NCBI GenBank assembly: GCA_003249025.1
Contig: QBMH01000009.1
Span: 1 to 49,591 of the forward strand
DNA length: 49,591 nt
Direction: 5' to 3'
DNA from: Leptolyngbya sp.
GTDB taxonomy: Bacteria; Cyanobacteriota; Cyanobacteriia; Leptolyngbyales; Leptolyngbyaceae
Shown: in pieces, positions 17,510 to 26,441 of the stretch
Layout: the number at the start of each line of letters is the position of its first letter
Position numbering within the stretch: position 1 is the first letter of the stretch
Program-made: the position numbers and the translations under genes
Notes under the pieces: model-generated
Databases searched by the model: none
What the model was told of the DNA's origin: nothing
What the model saw: only the letters and a program-made list of their open reading frames with translations

Positions 17510-19816
17510 TTAGACTTTGGATACCGCGACCACGCTAACATCAGGATTGCGATCGAAAATCACTCGCGGTCTGAGGAGAATTCTGAACAACAGCCAGAGC
17601 GATCGCAATTCTCCTGGAGAACAGCGGCTCTTCCATTGACCCGGACGGCAAAACAACATCTCTACCAAACGTCGCTGCTGTTGGAGACTAACGGGTTCAA
17701 ACCGGACTCGAACTGTGGGGAATTCATCCTGAGTACCCGTACAGATTGCCTGTCCTTGCAGCACTAATCCTGATTCCAGAATTTCTAACTCCACCAGAGT
17801 TTCTGCATCCGGCAAAACCTCTTTGCCGTTTATACCCTGAGCAATCATTGGAAATCCTGCTTGAGTTAGAACTACTTCTGCGCCTACCTCCGAGATGGCA
17901 GTAGTATTCCCCCAAAACAGTTGCTCGCCCATTTGCAACCGCACGGTTCGCCGTAGGTCAAACCATTCATATAGGCTAGGGTGGGGAACATCTAATAGCA
18001 CCAGCAGGGAGATTCCGATGGTCATCAGGTTATAGATGCTCCAAATCAATCCCAAATCAAACCCCTTCATCTTCTCAGCCATGACAGGCGACATACTGGG
18101 TTGTCCCATGCCGATCGCCAAACTGATTCCCAGACTCGTCCATAGGCTAAATGCGGTTGCCACAAATACCACAATCAACGGCAAGGCTAATTGCCAATTG
18201 AAAGAGAAGCGATCGCTCGATGTTCCTTTCGGTGTGACGTTGAATCCTTTGCCAAATGGGTTCAACATTGTTTTGATCACGGTCAATGCCAGTGGAAAAC
18301 AGAGAACCAGCGAATAGATATCGGATAGCAATGCTGACCGCGATCGATTGTTGAGCCAAGAAAACACGCTCAGGTTGACTACGTAATAGGGCACAAAGAA
18401 ATATAAGAGATCTGCACCTGTGGCGCGTAATGGAATCACACCCAAAAATGCATACGCCAGCGGCATCAGCAGGAAGCCTACACGGGAAATGCTGGTAAAC
18501 CAGTGCAGTAAGCCTTCCAGATAGGCGAGGCGCTGAATCGGACGCAGACCGGGAATGGTTAGAGGATTGGCTTTCACAAAAAACGCTTGTAAGGTTCCCT
18601 GTGCCCAACGAATTCGCTGTAGTGCTTGATCGGCAATACTTTCAGCCGCCAAACCCGCACTCAACTTCTCATTTAGATAAACCAAGCGATAGCCTTGTGC
18701 CGTTAACCGAATTCCGGTGAAAAAATCTTCGCTAAGGGATTCTGTGACAAAGCCTCCCGTTTCAATCAAGGCAGATCGACGCACGACAAATGAAGTGCCG
18801 GAGCAAATCACCCCACCCGCAGCGTCTCGCATCGGTTGAATCTGACGATAAAACACTTCTTCTTCGGGCGTGAGAATATGTTCTAGCCCTAAATTACGGG
18901 CGATCGGGTCAGGGTTATAAAACGATTGGGGCGTTTGCACTAGAGCAACCTGTGCCTCTTGAAAGAACCCGACTGTGCGGGTGAGAAAGTTCTTTGTAGG
19001 CACAAAGTCGGCATCAAAGACGACAATCAACTCTCCATTGGTGCCCGCAATCGCATGATTCAAGTTTCCGGCTTTGGCATGTCGATTATCGGGTCGGGTG
19101 ATATATTCACAGCCCAAGTCTGCTGCGAGGGTAGCGATTTCAGGTCTGCGCGTGTCGTCTAGCAAGTAAATTGTTTTAGGACTATAATCCAACGCCTGAC
19201 AGCCGATAATGGTGCGCCGTAGGATGAGGGACGGTTCATTATAGGTAGGAATCATAATATCTACTGTTGGGGTAAAAGCACCACTGACCACATTGACCGC
19301 GACGCGATCGGCTTCTGGTCGGCGATCGCGGACTCGCAACAGCAAAACAAGTTGAATGATTCCACCAATCAACAACACTAACTCTAGAAAAAATAATCCC
19401 AGGCTAAACATGCCATTCAATGGCGTACTGAGGTTGAGTGTGGAGAGCGATCGCCACAACAAGTAGCGGACTGTTAGCACAGCCAGAATACCCACTACGA
19501 GAGTTCTTGACCAAGTGCGTGGGCGTGGCGATATCTGCATTACTATCAACACCACCAAGAGCAGTGCCACAGTCCAAAACAGCAGGTATTGTCCCACCAT
19601 CATCGGCGCTTTTATCCACATTGGTGGATGTTCCTGCCACTGATTCAAATGCTGAAAGATCTGGTTAATCGTGCCTTGTCCGGCAAACCAAGCTGTAACG
19701 ACAACACCTGTTATCACCATAACACCGACCATCACTAGGGTGGCAAGCTGAATACGAGAAAATTTCTGCCAAATCAACCAGGGAGAAATCTTCGGATCAA
19801 GTTGAGAAGGAGCCAT
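17510..19816 (-). CDS. Cellulose-synthase-like glycosyltransferase with PilZ domain
   Basis: A 768-residue membrane glycosyltransferase 2 of the BcsA type. Membrane helices occupy about 20-45, 72-95, 105-125 and 135-162. The cytosolic GT2 domain has DD at 221-222, DAD near 269-271, SED at about 363-365 (where BcsA has TED) and the QRIRW signature at about 401-405. Further helices follow at 425-600. The C-terminal PilZ-like domain starts with DLRRTVRLQMGE, the RxxxR half of the cyclic-di-GMP site; the second motif reads AISEVG, with Ala where Asp or Asn is usual. It should polymerise a beta-glucan from UDP-glucose. No bcsB, bcsZ or bcsC gene is beside it. The ATG at 19816 is preferred over the adjacent TTG at 19819. 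Confidence 0.9.
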   Translation of the reverse strand: MAPSQLDPKISPWLIWQKFSRIQLATLVMVGVMVITGVVVTAWFAGQGTINQIFQHLNQWQEHPPMWIKAPMMVGQYLLFWTVALLLVVLIVMQISPRPRTWSRTLVVGILAVLTVRYLLWRSLSTLNLSTPLNGMFSLGLFFLELVLLIGGIIQLVLLLRVRDRRPEADRVAVNVVSGAFTPTVDIMIPTYNEPSLILRRTIIGCQALDYSPKTIYLLDDTRRPEIATLAADLGCEYITRPDNRHAKAGNLNHAIAGTNGELIVVFDADFVPTKNFLTRTVGFFQEAQVALVQTPQSFYNPDPIARNLGLEHILTPEEEVFYRQIQPMRDAAGGVICSGTSFVVRRSALIETGGFVTESLSEDFFTGIRLTAQGYRLVYLNEKLSAGLAAESIADQALQRIRWAQGTLQAFFVKANPLTIPGLRPIQRLAYLEGLLHWFTSISRVGFLLMPLAYAFLGVIPLRATGADLLYFFVPYYVVNLSVFSWLNNRSRSALLSDIYSLVLCFPLALTVIKTMLNPFGKGFNVTPKGTSSDRFSFNWQLALPLIVVFVATAFSLWTSLGISLAIGMGQPSMSPVMAEKMKGFDLGLIWSIYNLMTIGISLLVLLDVPHPSLYEWFDLRRTVRLQMGEQLFWGNTTAISEVGAEVVLTQAGFPMIAQGINGKEVLPDAETLVELEILESGLVLQGQAICTGTQDEFPTVRVRFEPVSLQQQRRLVEMLFCRPGQWKSRCSPGELRSLWLLFRILLRPRVIFDRNPDVSVVAVSKV

Positions 19817-20247
19817 CAATTTGCCCTAATAACAGGAGAATTATTTAAGCCAAGGAATTTCATGATTGATGATTTAGCAATGGCTGAATCACTAGCCTGA
19901 GTTTGTAAGATGAATCTGAGAAGAAGCTGAAAATCCTCTAAATTTATCCTGAAGGGTTTCAACGCGATCGCTGAGCCGAAGATTTTCAGATACTCATTGA
20001 GTTGATATTTCTACAAGTATTCCTCCAAAAATCTACTTCATCAGTAGATTCAGTCTCGGTGGTTTTTTGATTGGCTAATCAGATAGTTTCTTTTCTCACC
20101 GACTCATTATATTGCTCTACTTTATTTTTAACCTTTTTCTCATTCAGCCCATTTGAGTTCACTTTAATCTACATCTAACTAGATGTAATTCGTGTCTTCA
20201 ACTGACTGAATTCATCTAATCCAACAAATTTTTAAGGAGTTTTTCCA
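19817..20247. promoter_or_regulatory. Divergent control region with palindromic operator-like site
   Basis: This 430-bp spacer separates the glycosyltransferase and the Met-rich gene. A perfect palindrome TACATCTA-AC-TAGATGTA lies at 20170-20187, about 60 bp before the GTG start, beside a TTGAGT box near 20153 that could be a -35 element. A second smaller repeat TCTAC...GTAGA occurs near 20030-20047. An AAGGAG ribosome site is at 20233-20238. It is probably a regulated promoter for the secreted Met-rich protein. Confidence 0.55.
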
Positions 20248-20703
20248 GTGAGAAAACTTGTTTATGGTATTGTGTCCAGCCTGGTGATTGTGTCTGCTGC
20301 TGTGCCTGCTCACGCTGAAACACCAGCTTTTAGAATTGCTCAGCAGGATTCGACCATCGAGCGAATGTTTCGAGAACTGCGAGTGGTAACGGATGATATG
20401 CAGACAATGATGACACAAATGAAAATGATGATGGCAGAAATGAAAGCGCTCACTGCTGTCCCAACCGGAAAGTCTGCAACAACGAACGATTTATACAAGC
20501 AGCAACAGGTTTTGATCGGTCAAATGGATATGTTGATTGGTCGGACAAAGCTAGATACCCTTCTGCCTAGAACAACCAGTACAGCAACGGTGCAAGAAGT
20601 TCAGCAACAGCAACAGGTCATGATCACTGAGATGAAGACAATGATGACTGAAATGAAGGCAATGATGGCAGCCTACCGGGGGCGCGCCACCGATCGCAGA
20701 TAA
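20248..20703 (+). CDS. Secreted methionine-rich small protein
   Basis: A 151-residue protein with a clear signal peptide (MRKLVYGIVSSLVIVSAAVPAHA, cleaved after AHA). The mature part has two Met-dense blocks (near residues 50-68, with MMTQMKMMMAEMK, and 125-143, with MITEMKTMMTEMKAMM) separated by Gln-rich helix. Repeated M-x-x-M spacing is typical of periplasmic copper(I)-binding proteins, or may simply give an amphipathic coiled coil. The start is GTG at 20248 with a strong AAGGAG site nine bases before. Copper handling is inference; no known CopM/DUF305 motif is seen. Confidence 0.8.
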   Translation: MRKLVYGIVSSLVIVSAAVPAHAETPAFRIAQQDSTIERMFRELRVVTDDMQTMMTQMKMMMAEMKALTAVPTGKSATTNDLYKQQQVLIGQMDMLIGRTKLDTLLPRTTSTATVQEVQQQQQVMITEMKTMMTEMKAMMAAYRGRATDRR

Positions 20704-20828
20704 TCAGGTGAACTTGCAGCAGAGAGCTTAAAAGACCAGTCGCTGGGAAGCGAAAACTAACCTACTCTGCTGCAAGTTTTAGACGACATCATTAGCGTTC
20801 ATTATGTTGGATGACAGGTTCTTTCATT

Positions 20829-21566
20829 TCACTTAGATGTCTGAGGAGCAGGTGATACCTGAATCGTGCAAGGTTTCTTGTCGCATTGTTGACCATACAG
20901 TTGATTGATATAGGGTTCTTGCCATGCGAGGGGAACTTCCAGCAGTGCTTGAGTTCCTGTGATGCCCTGACCAAAGAAGATCAGAAGCGCAATGGAATTA
21001 AGAACGATATGAACGGTACGCCAGCGATTGGTTCTATCTTGATAGATTTCTCGCAAGATTGCCAGAGAGAAGATCATCAATAGGGCTGCCGTGATGCCGT
21101 AATAGTAATGGGAAACATACCACTGATTTGTTTTGCGATAAACGCCATCTTGACAGCCAAGTATAACCAGACTCATGCCTGCAAGCGTGGCAAATATTCC
21201 TCGCCATAGTCGAGTTTTTGCTCGATAAAGCAACGCTAGAGAGGCGATCGCAACGCCAAAAACGAGAATGATCAGCACTACTTTAAACGGATTTTGATCC
21301 CAAACTTTTTGCTCAACAATATTGTTAAATATGTCATTGGCGAGCGCCAGCAGAACAATGCCAACCACTGCACCCGTTAACCAACGCCCTAATTGGACGT
21401 GTTCCTGTCCTGCACTGGGAGGAATTTTGCTCTTCTCTCCACTCGCAGTCTGCAATCGACGTTGACGTGTTTGAAGCGCCCGATTTACAACAATGCCAAT
21501 GAGAGGAAACACAATCACTACAGCGGCGATCGGATGTAGCAGCAAGATAGCATCCCTAAATTCCAT
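20829..21566 (-). CDS. DUF4079 multi-pass membrane protein
   Basis: A 245-residue membrane protein with five or six helices. The N-terminal LLHPIAAVVIVFPLIG, the central SHYYYGITAALLMIF and the RTVHIVLNSIALLIFF helix carry conserved histidines, as in DUF4079 and cytochrome b561-like proteins, so haem binding is possible. It lies 109 bp downstream of a small secreted-protein gene with the same orientation, which may be one transcription unit. Function unknown. Confidence 0.8.
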   Translation of the reverse strand: MEFRDAILLLHPIAAVVIVFPLIGIVVNRALQTRQRRLQTASGEKSKIPPSAGQEHVQLGRWLTGAVVGIVLLALANDIFNNIVEQKVWDQNPFKVVLIILVFGVAIASLALLYRAKTRLWRGIFATLAGMSLVILGCQDGVYRKTNQWYVSHYYYGITAALLMIFSLAILREIYQDRTNRWRTVHIVLNSIALLIFFGQGITGTQALLEVPLAWQEPYINQLYGQQCDKKPCTIQVSPAPQTSK

Positions 21567-21675
21567 GTAAGACCTCTCTTCGAGCGGGGTGGTTTTAATA
21601 AAAAGCAGCCAGGAGCAAGAAATAGGGGTTTCTTCTGACTCCTAGCCCCTCGATTGGATGTCTCGACTGTGCGCC

Positions 21676-22041
21676 CTACTTCACTTCACTGGCAAGGAAC
21701 TGAGCGACTTTGCCCTTCTTCACGGCAACCACTACATCAAAGTGTGAACAGTATGAAAAAGTGACATCGTTAGTTTTGTTGTATAAGTTGACCACATGTC
21801 CGCCTCCACCGGGCTGAATGCCGATTGGGTCTAACTCTCCGAAGAAAAATCGACGGAGTTGATCGCCACCGCCGATCTGTCCTTTATTTTTGGTGATTAG
21901 AGCAATTTTTTCTTGAGCCGTGGGCATTTCAGCCGCCACCGCTACTTGGTTTAATGAAGGATGAACTGCCTTCATTGAGAAATCCCCCACTGTCACTAAT
22001 CCAACCATTACAATACCGGTAAGCAAAGAAGCTAATTTCAT
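21676..22041 (-). CDS. Small secreted protein of unknown family
   Basis: A 121-residue protein that I do not recognise. The N-terminus is a signal-like hydrophobic segment (LASLLTGIVMVGLVTVG). The mature part has a GGGD and PGGGGH glycine stretch and a YCSHFDVVVAV segment with one Cys and one His, which might bind a metal. The ATG at 22041 has an AGGAG site. The DUF4079 gene follows in the same direction. Confidence 0.75.
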   Translation of the reverse strand: MKLASLLTGIVMVGLVTVGDFSMKAVHPSLNQVAVAAEMPTAQEKIALITKNKGQIGGGDQLRRFFFGELDPIGIQPGGGGHVVNLYNKTNDVTFSYCSHFDVVVAVKKGKVAQFLASEVK

Positions 22042-22329
22042 GGGTTACTCCTGACTAAATATTGAATAACAGCACAATGTTTTTACAGTTGAACCCAATT
22101 GGCTCACTGGTTAAAGCATCTCAGGCAGCACTGAAGCCTATCTGAAATAAGAACAGAAATCTCCTGAATTTATTCATAAAAATCTCTCAGCTTAAATTCA
22201 GCATTTTCTCAGATTGGTGCTACATCTTTGATGGTTCTACCGTCTGCCTTGCTGTTATGTCGATAGTTACAAAAAATAGGACAGACTCGATAGTCTGCCC
22301 CGTTTTGGGTTGAATATTGGCTCAATGGG
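22042..22329. other. Spacer upstream of the small secreted-protein gene
   Basis: About 290 bp. It holds the upstream region of the 22041 gene, including loosely repeated CTGAATTTATTC- and CTCAG-type words near 22160-22220. A pair AGACTCG/CGAGTCT-like tract near 22275-22300 precedes a T-poor stretch. No gene is evident. Confidence 0.4.
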
Positions 22330-22593
22330 TTATAGACCATGTTGATCTTGATAAAGTTGATCAAAATATGCCGGAGAAGGATTATCACATTCTGCTTTTT
22401 CTTCAGCTTTCATTTTCTCATCTTGCATAGATATCGGGGTAGCTTTTGGTTGAGGTTGGATCGTTTGAACACGCTCAACGGTTTGATTCAATTGTGGAGC
22501 AGGGAGGAGTTCTGGGCGGACGGCATGAGCGCTAGGAGCAATCAGAGTAGCAACAACTAGAGTCAATAGGGCGGAACCGATGAGTCGTTGCAT
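22330..22593 (-). CDS. Small secreted proline-rich protein
   Basis: An 87-residue protein of unknown function, starting from the internal ATG at 22593. An upstream GTG at 22647 would add an implausible polar leader before the signal peptide. The signal peptide is MQRLIGSALLTLVVATLIAPSAHA. The mature peptide is proline- and glutamine-rich (RPELLPAPQLNQTVERVQTI), then charged (MQDEKMKAEEKAE). It has one Cys. It shares its strand with the downstream DUF4079 cluster. Confidence 0.65.
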   Translation of the reverse strand: MQRLIGSALLTLVVATLIAPSAHAVRPELLPAPQLNQTVERVQTIQPQPKATPISMQDEKMKAEEKAECDNPSPAYFDQLYQDQHGL

Positions 22594-22740
22594 GGTGTTT
22601 TTCTTTTTGAATGAAGTGGATTGATTTCTTTGATCACTAGAATGCACTTTGATGCTGCGTACTTGCTAGCGAAGCACTAAGAGAACCCTAAAGAAATGAT
22701 GAGTATTTCCTGAGTTTCTATTGCAAACCCAACGTTAGCT

Positions 22741-24186
22741 TTAGCTTTTTTGAAATTGTGTCAATAAGACGATCGCAAAGATGCTGCCCTCATCCAGTTT
22801 CGATCGCACGGTAATGCTGCCGCCCATCCCTTCCACCAGCGTTTTCGCGATCGCTAGACCTAATCCATGCCCTCCAGTATCACGGGCACGGGCTTCATCT
22901 ACTCGATAGAACCGCTCAAAAATACGGCTTTGATCTTGAAGCGGAATTCCCACACCATAATCGCGCACTTGAATGATTGCCTGTTGATCGACTCGCTCCA
23001 GAATTAGATCAATGGGTTGATCGAAATCAGAGTACTTCACCGCATTATTAATCAAATTAATCAACACCTGTTTCAAGCGATCGCGGTCTACGATTGCTTC
23101 AATCGTTTCTTTCGCTTCAACTTGAATCAATCGATTACTAAAATTTTCCGCCATCCCTGCTACTTCAACAATCAGATCATTGAGTATCACAGGTTCCATC
23201 TGGTAATGGGTATACCCACTATCTGCCCGCGCTAGATCGAGTAAATCTTGCAGCAAGTGAACTGTGCGTTCAGCTTCCGAAGCGGCTGTTTCCAGAGCCT
23301 CTTTTTGATAGGCATTCAAGTTGCTGCTGCGACGCAGAAGACTCTGCAAATAGCCCAACACAACTGTTAATGGTGTGCGTAACTCATGGGAAATATTGCT
23401 AGCAAACTGACGCTGTTGCTCCCATGCATCAGCAAGCCGTGACAGCATCCTATTAAAAGTTTGTGCTAATTCCTTAACCTCCCTGGGAGCATGGCTTAGT
23501 TGCAATTTTGCTTTACTCAAATCTTCTGCCGAGATTGCTCCTGCCATTCGGCTCATATCCTGCAATGGCTGAAGCGATCGCCGAATTCGCAAGGTGATCG
23601 CCACCATCGTCAACATTGTGACCAAAATGCAAACCAGTGCTAAACCCTGAAGCATGGCGATTAGATGACGTTGGTCCTCCGTCACATCCTGCGCCATGTA
23701 AACTTTGCCCAGAGGTTTTCCCTTAATCGTTATCAGACTTTGGTATAAAATCAGATATCGACTACCCACTTTGTACACCTGTGGTTTGAGGGGCATCTCA
23801 GCGATCGCCATTAGCTCATCCGTTGCGGTAAATGACGACTTTACATCAGTCGATTGAGCCAGGATCTTTTTGCCATCAATGCTTTTGACCCAAATCGCTA
23901 AACCCGGCACAGACACATTATTGATAGTTTTTTGGAGTCCAGCTTTGATCGACAGCATCTCGCTGTAGAATTCTACATCGCGAGGAAAGCGATTTGCAAT
24001 GTATTCCACAGTTTGGGTATGGGTTGTAATCAAAACCTGTTGCATCTTCCAACCCGTCCAGATGGCAACACTACCCAAAGATAAAACTGATAAAGCAGTA
24101 ATTTCAAACGTAAGACGAAACTGCAACGAGGATGAATCGAAGTGCCGTTGCTTAATTTGATGAATCGTCTCCCACAGTTGGCGCAT
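22741..24186 (-). CDS. HAMP-type sensor histidine kinase
   Basis: A 481-residue membrane kinase. TM1 (about 26-46) and TM2 (176-199) flank a periplasmic sensor of about 125 residues. HAMP follows (200-255), then HisKA with phosphoacceptor H267 (SNISHELRTPL) and HATPase_c with NLINNAVKYSD, DYGVGIP, FERFYR and GGHGLGLAIAKTL boxes. All catalytic motifs are intact. No response regulator is adjacent. The OmpR-type regulator 6 kb away is of the right class to be its partner. The neighbouring secreted proteins suggest an envelope signal, perhaps a metal; this is inference. Confidence 0.93.
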   Translation of the reverse strand: MRQLWETIHQIKQRHFDSSSLQFRLTFEITALSVLSLGSVAIWTGWKMQQVLITTHTQTVEYIANRFPRDVEFYSEMLSIKAGLQKTINNVSVPGLAIWVKSIDGKKILAQSTDVKSSFTATDELMAIAEMPLKPQVYKVGSRYLILYQSLITIKGKPLGKVYMAQDVTEDQRHLIAMLQGLALVCILVTMLTMVAITLRIRRSLQPLQDMSRMAGAISAEDLSKAKLQLSHAPREVKELAQTFNRMLSRLADAWEQQRQFASNISHELRTPLTVVLGYLQSLLRRSSNLNAYQKEALETAASEAERTVHLLQDLLDLARADSGYTHYQMEPVILNDLIVEVAGMAENFSNRLIQVEAKETIEAIVDRDRLKQVLINLINNAVKYSDFDQPIDLILERVDQQAIIQVRDYGVGIPLQDQSRIFERFYRVDEARARDTGGHGLGLAIAKTLVEGMGGSITVRSKLDEGSIFAIVLLTQFQKS

Positions 24187-24526
24187 CAGTTTAATCAGTA
24201 CCGGGAGGATTTTAAATCAGCGATCGAACATTCTGCTTATCAATTTTAAGTAGAATTCACCGTGTCAATATGATACGACTCTGAAAAAAACATGAGTTTC
24301 TGCTGAGAAAATGCTTTTGCTTCATGCAGTGAGTTGTAATGAGAGGAATGATAGGGTTAAAGCATTTTTTTTGAGGGTGCGATCGCCTGTGAAAGAAACT
24401 GCGATCGCCCTTCCCCAAAGTTGATCGCCTCTTCCCTACAGATTGCCCCTCTCCCAAAACCCAATCGCCCTCAATGCTGGGTTTGCAAAGAAGGGCGATC
24501 TCAAGCTGCCTTAGGAGGGACTCATC
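24187..24526. other. Repeat-bearing spacer before hicA
   Basis: 340 bp with no gene. It contains several HIP1-like GCGATCGC words and copy A of the palindromic repeat (24441-24500) whose second copy lies on the other side of the HicBA pair. Confidence 0.6.
24441..24500. repeat. Flanking repeat of HicBA module, copy A
   Basis: A 60-bp sequence matching 25087-25146 with few differences. Its core has an inverted repeat ATCGCCCT...AGGGCGAT around a conserved loop containing caatgctgggtttgcaaa. Same orientation as copy B. Confidence 0.75.
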
Positions 24527-24751
24527 TTATTCAGTTCTCCATTCACTTTCAGGAATATTAGCGGTGATTAGGATGCTGCGAAGAGTACCGATAGGTAAAT
24601 CACGCCCTTTGTGACAAGGCACAATAACCTGAATCTCTTGTTCAGAGTTTCGCCATTTGCGATGACTACCTTTCTGAGAAATCAATTCAAATTCGTATTT
24701 TTTCAGAATGCGCTCAACTTCGTCAGCGTTCATGCGTCGGAGGCGACTCAT
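24527..24751 (-). CDS. hicA: HicA-family mRNA interferase toxin
   Basis: A 74-residue HicA toxin. The double-stranded-RNA-binding-like fold has the catalytic His in the KGSHRKWRN segment (GSH, near residue 31), and ends with the typical IPIGTLRSIL-like helix (here LPIGTLRSILITANI). It cleaves mRNA when free of HicB. Its ATG overlaps the hicB stop by four bases (ATGA at 24748-24751), so translation is coupled. The pair is in the antitoxin-first order. An internal Met at residue 7 is an alternative start. Confidence 0.9.
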   Translation of the reverse strand: MSRLRRMNADEVERILKKYEFELISQKGSHRKWRNSEQEIQVIVPCHKGRDLPIGTLRSILITANIPESEWRTE

Positions 24752-24951
24752 CCCACCACGACCTCTCGAATGATCGCGCCAGAGAGTAACTTCATCGGGG
24801 TCGGTTCAATGTAGAGGGCGATCGCATCTTGAATATTTCTGAGGGCTTCGTCTTCGGTTTCTCCTGCTGAGGTGCAGCCGGGTAGTTCTGGACACCAGAC
24901 TGCCCAATCTCCTGTTTCTGAATCAGGCTCAAGAATGACACGCCACTTCAT
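24748..24951 (-). CDS. hicB: HicB-family antitoxin
   Basis: A 67-residue HicB antitoxin. It has the degenerate RNase-H-like fold (MKWRVILEPDSETGDWAVW, then CPELPGCTSAGETEDEALRN). It lacks a C-terminal DNA-binding domain, so autoregulation by this protein alone is doubtful. The ATG at 24951, behind a GAGG site, is preferred to the adjacent TTG at 24954. It neutralises HicA by binding over its active site. Confidence 0.9.
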   Translation of the reverse strand: MKWRVILEPDSETGDWAVWCPELPGCTSAGETEDEALRNIQDAIALYIEPTPMKLLSGAIIREVVVG

Positions 24952-25086
24952 CAATCATTCCTCTGAAACGATTAGTTTGTTCTATTACTGTAACTGAATT
25001 GATGATTAGACTGGCAATGGTAGGAGTGAGCGATCGCGCTGATTTTGTTGGCAGAAAAGAAGCCTGATCGCCCTCTCCCGAAACAC

Positions 25087-25146
25087 AATCGCCCCCTCTC
25101 CCAAAACACGATCACCCTCAATGCTGGGTTTGCAAACAGGGCGATC
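25087..25146. repeat. Flanking repeat of HicBA module, copy B
   Basis: Direct repeat of 24441-24500, same orientation, with the same hairpin-forming core. Together the copies bracket hicBA. Confidence 0.75.
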
Positions 25147-25286
25147 GGCAGAAAGGATGATCGCGGCTGAAGTTAGATGTGATCAAGACACCGATTGGGG
25201 TTACTGCAAGATTTCAGGTTAGCCTCCGCGTTACGACGGCTTTCATAACCATCGTAAAAGTTTGCAACCTAATTAAAAACAACCTA

Positions 25287-25324
25287 CTAAAAAGCAGTGA
25301 GCGATTCCACTCACTGCTTTTTAG
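25287..25324. terminator. Rho-independent terminator after rpmA
   Basis: Perfect 15-bp stem: CTAAAAAGCAGTGAG (25287-25301) and CTCACTGCTTTTTAG (25310-25324), with A/T tracts on both sides. It ends the rplU-rpmA transcript on the minus strand and could work in both directions. Confidence 0.9.
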
Positions 25325-25358
25325 TTCAAAATAGTTAACTGTTGTTTTTAAGATTAGG

Positions 25359-25661
25359 CTATTCTGCTGCAACTAATTCAGGTACAAATGATTCAGTTGC
25401 GATCGCGGCTACTGGGTAAACGCTAACTTTTTTACGAGTTTTCCCCAATCGTTCAAAGGTAACAACACCTGCAATTAGAGCAAACAGAGTGTCATCACTA
25501 CCGATGCCTACGTTATTCCCAGGATGATGTTTTGTGCCCCGTTGACGCACCAAGATGTTGCCCGCTTTAACTACTTGACCACCGTAGCGTTTAACGCCCA
25601 GGCGCTGAGCGTTAGAATCACGACCGTTACGTGTACTGCCTGTCCCTTTCTTATGAGCCAT
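25359..25661 (-). CDS. rpmA: 50S ribosomal protein L27
   Basis: A 100-residue bL27. The N-terminus [20 protein letters not shown] is canonical and lies near the peptidyl-transferase centre. [18 protein letters not shown] and HPGNNVG follow. The C-terminal extension ([20 protein letters not shown]) is acidic, as in other cyanobacteria. It is 58 bp downstream of rplU and is ended by the strong hairpin at 25287-25324. Confidence 0.98.
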   Translation of the reverse strand: MAHKKGTGSTRNGRDSNAQRLGVKRYGGQVVKAGNILVRQRGTKHHPGNNVGIGSDDTLFALIAGVVTFERLGKTRKKVSVYPVAAIATESFVPELVAAE

Positions 25662-25719
25662 ACTTGCCTTCTCTACTTTTCTTAGCGCTTAAATTTACAG
25701 ATTGAGACATCTCAAAATT

Positions 25720-26130
25720 TTATTCGGCAGCTTGCGCTGCTGCTTCAGCTTTTTCAAAATCGACATATTGAGTAGGAGTATCAGCAACAATGCTAGCGCT
25801 ACCCAGCGATTGCCCAGCAATATTGATGCTATTAATCATCAAACGGGTTAACTCTTGACGGTGACCCTGTTTCTTGCGAGTCTTCTTTTTGGGGCGCATT
25901 TTATAAACGATGATTTTTCGACCCCGCATGTGGCTCAATACAGTGCCTTCGACCGTTGCTCCATCAACAAACGGTTGCCCAACGTGAATATCGCTATCAT
26001 TTTGAACGTAAAACACCTTATCAATACTAACCTGACCATCGGGTTCAACAGCTAGCCGCTCAATATCGTAAAAACGACCGGGTTCAACCCGATACTGCTT
26101 GCCACCCGTCTCAATAATTGCGTAAACCAT
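25720..26130 (-). CDS. rplU: 50S ribosomal protein L21
   Basis: A 136-residue bL21, first gene of the rplU-rpmA unit. It begins [18 protein letters not shown] and has the [20 protein letters not shown] and [17 protein letters not shown] segments that contact 23S rRNA. A longer alanine-rich C-terminus is typical of cyanobacteria. ATG at 26130. Confidence 0.98.
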   Translation of the reverse strand: MVYAIIETGGKQYRVEPGRFYDIERLAVEPDGQVSIDKVFYVQNDSDIHVGQPFVDGATVEGTVLSHMRGRKIIVYKMRPKKKTRKKQGHRQELTRLMINSINIAGQSLGSASIVADTPTQYVDFEKAEAAAQAAE

Positions 26131-26264
26131 TAATTTTTACCTCAAGTGCGCCGTACAGGTAGCTGAAAAGCGATCGCATCCTTCAACTTTAGGGTTGACC
26201 TGATCCGAGCAATAAATTACAACAGGCCTCAATTGTCACGAATTACCATCGCATCTGTCAAGAA

Positions 26265-26308
26265 TATTTTGAGAAAGTGGGGTGAAAGACCCATCTCAAA
26301 AATATTTC
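26265..26308. repeat. Long AT-rich hairpin between rplU and aroH
   Basis: Arms AATATTTTGAGA (26265-26276) and TCTCAAAAATATT (26296-26308) pair with one bulged A. An inner GGGT/ACCC pair closes the loop. It lies about 135 bp upstream of both divergent genes. It might be a leader structure of rplU, an operator or a miniature repeat. Confidence 0.7.
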
Positions 26309-26441
26309 AGGATTGGATCACTCAATTGCTGACGTTTAGCAGATTTTCAGCCATGATCATGGATAGCTTTAATGATTAAGTTCTAACTATTTTTTAGTAT
26401 TAAGCAGATAACAATTGCTTTTGAAAGTGGAGGAAATCAGC

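Larger units (their letters stand above)
24952..25358. other. Spacer between rpmA and hicB
   Basis: About 400 bp containing hicB promoter sequence, copy B of the flanking repeat and the rpmA terminator. No gene seen. Confidence 0.6.
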
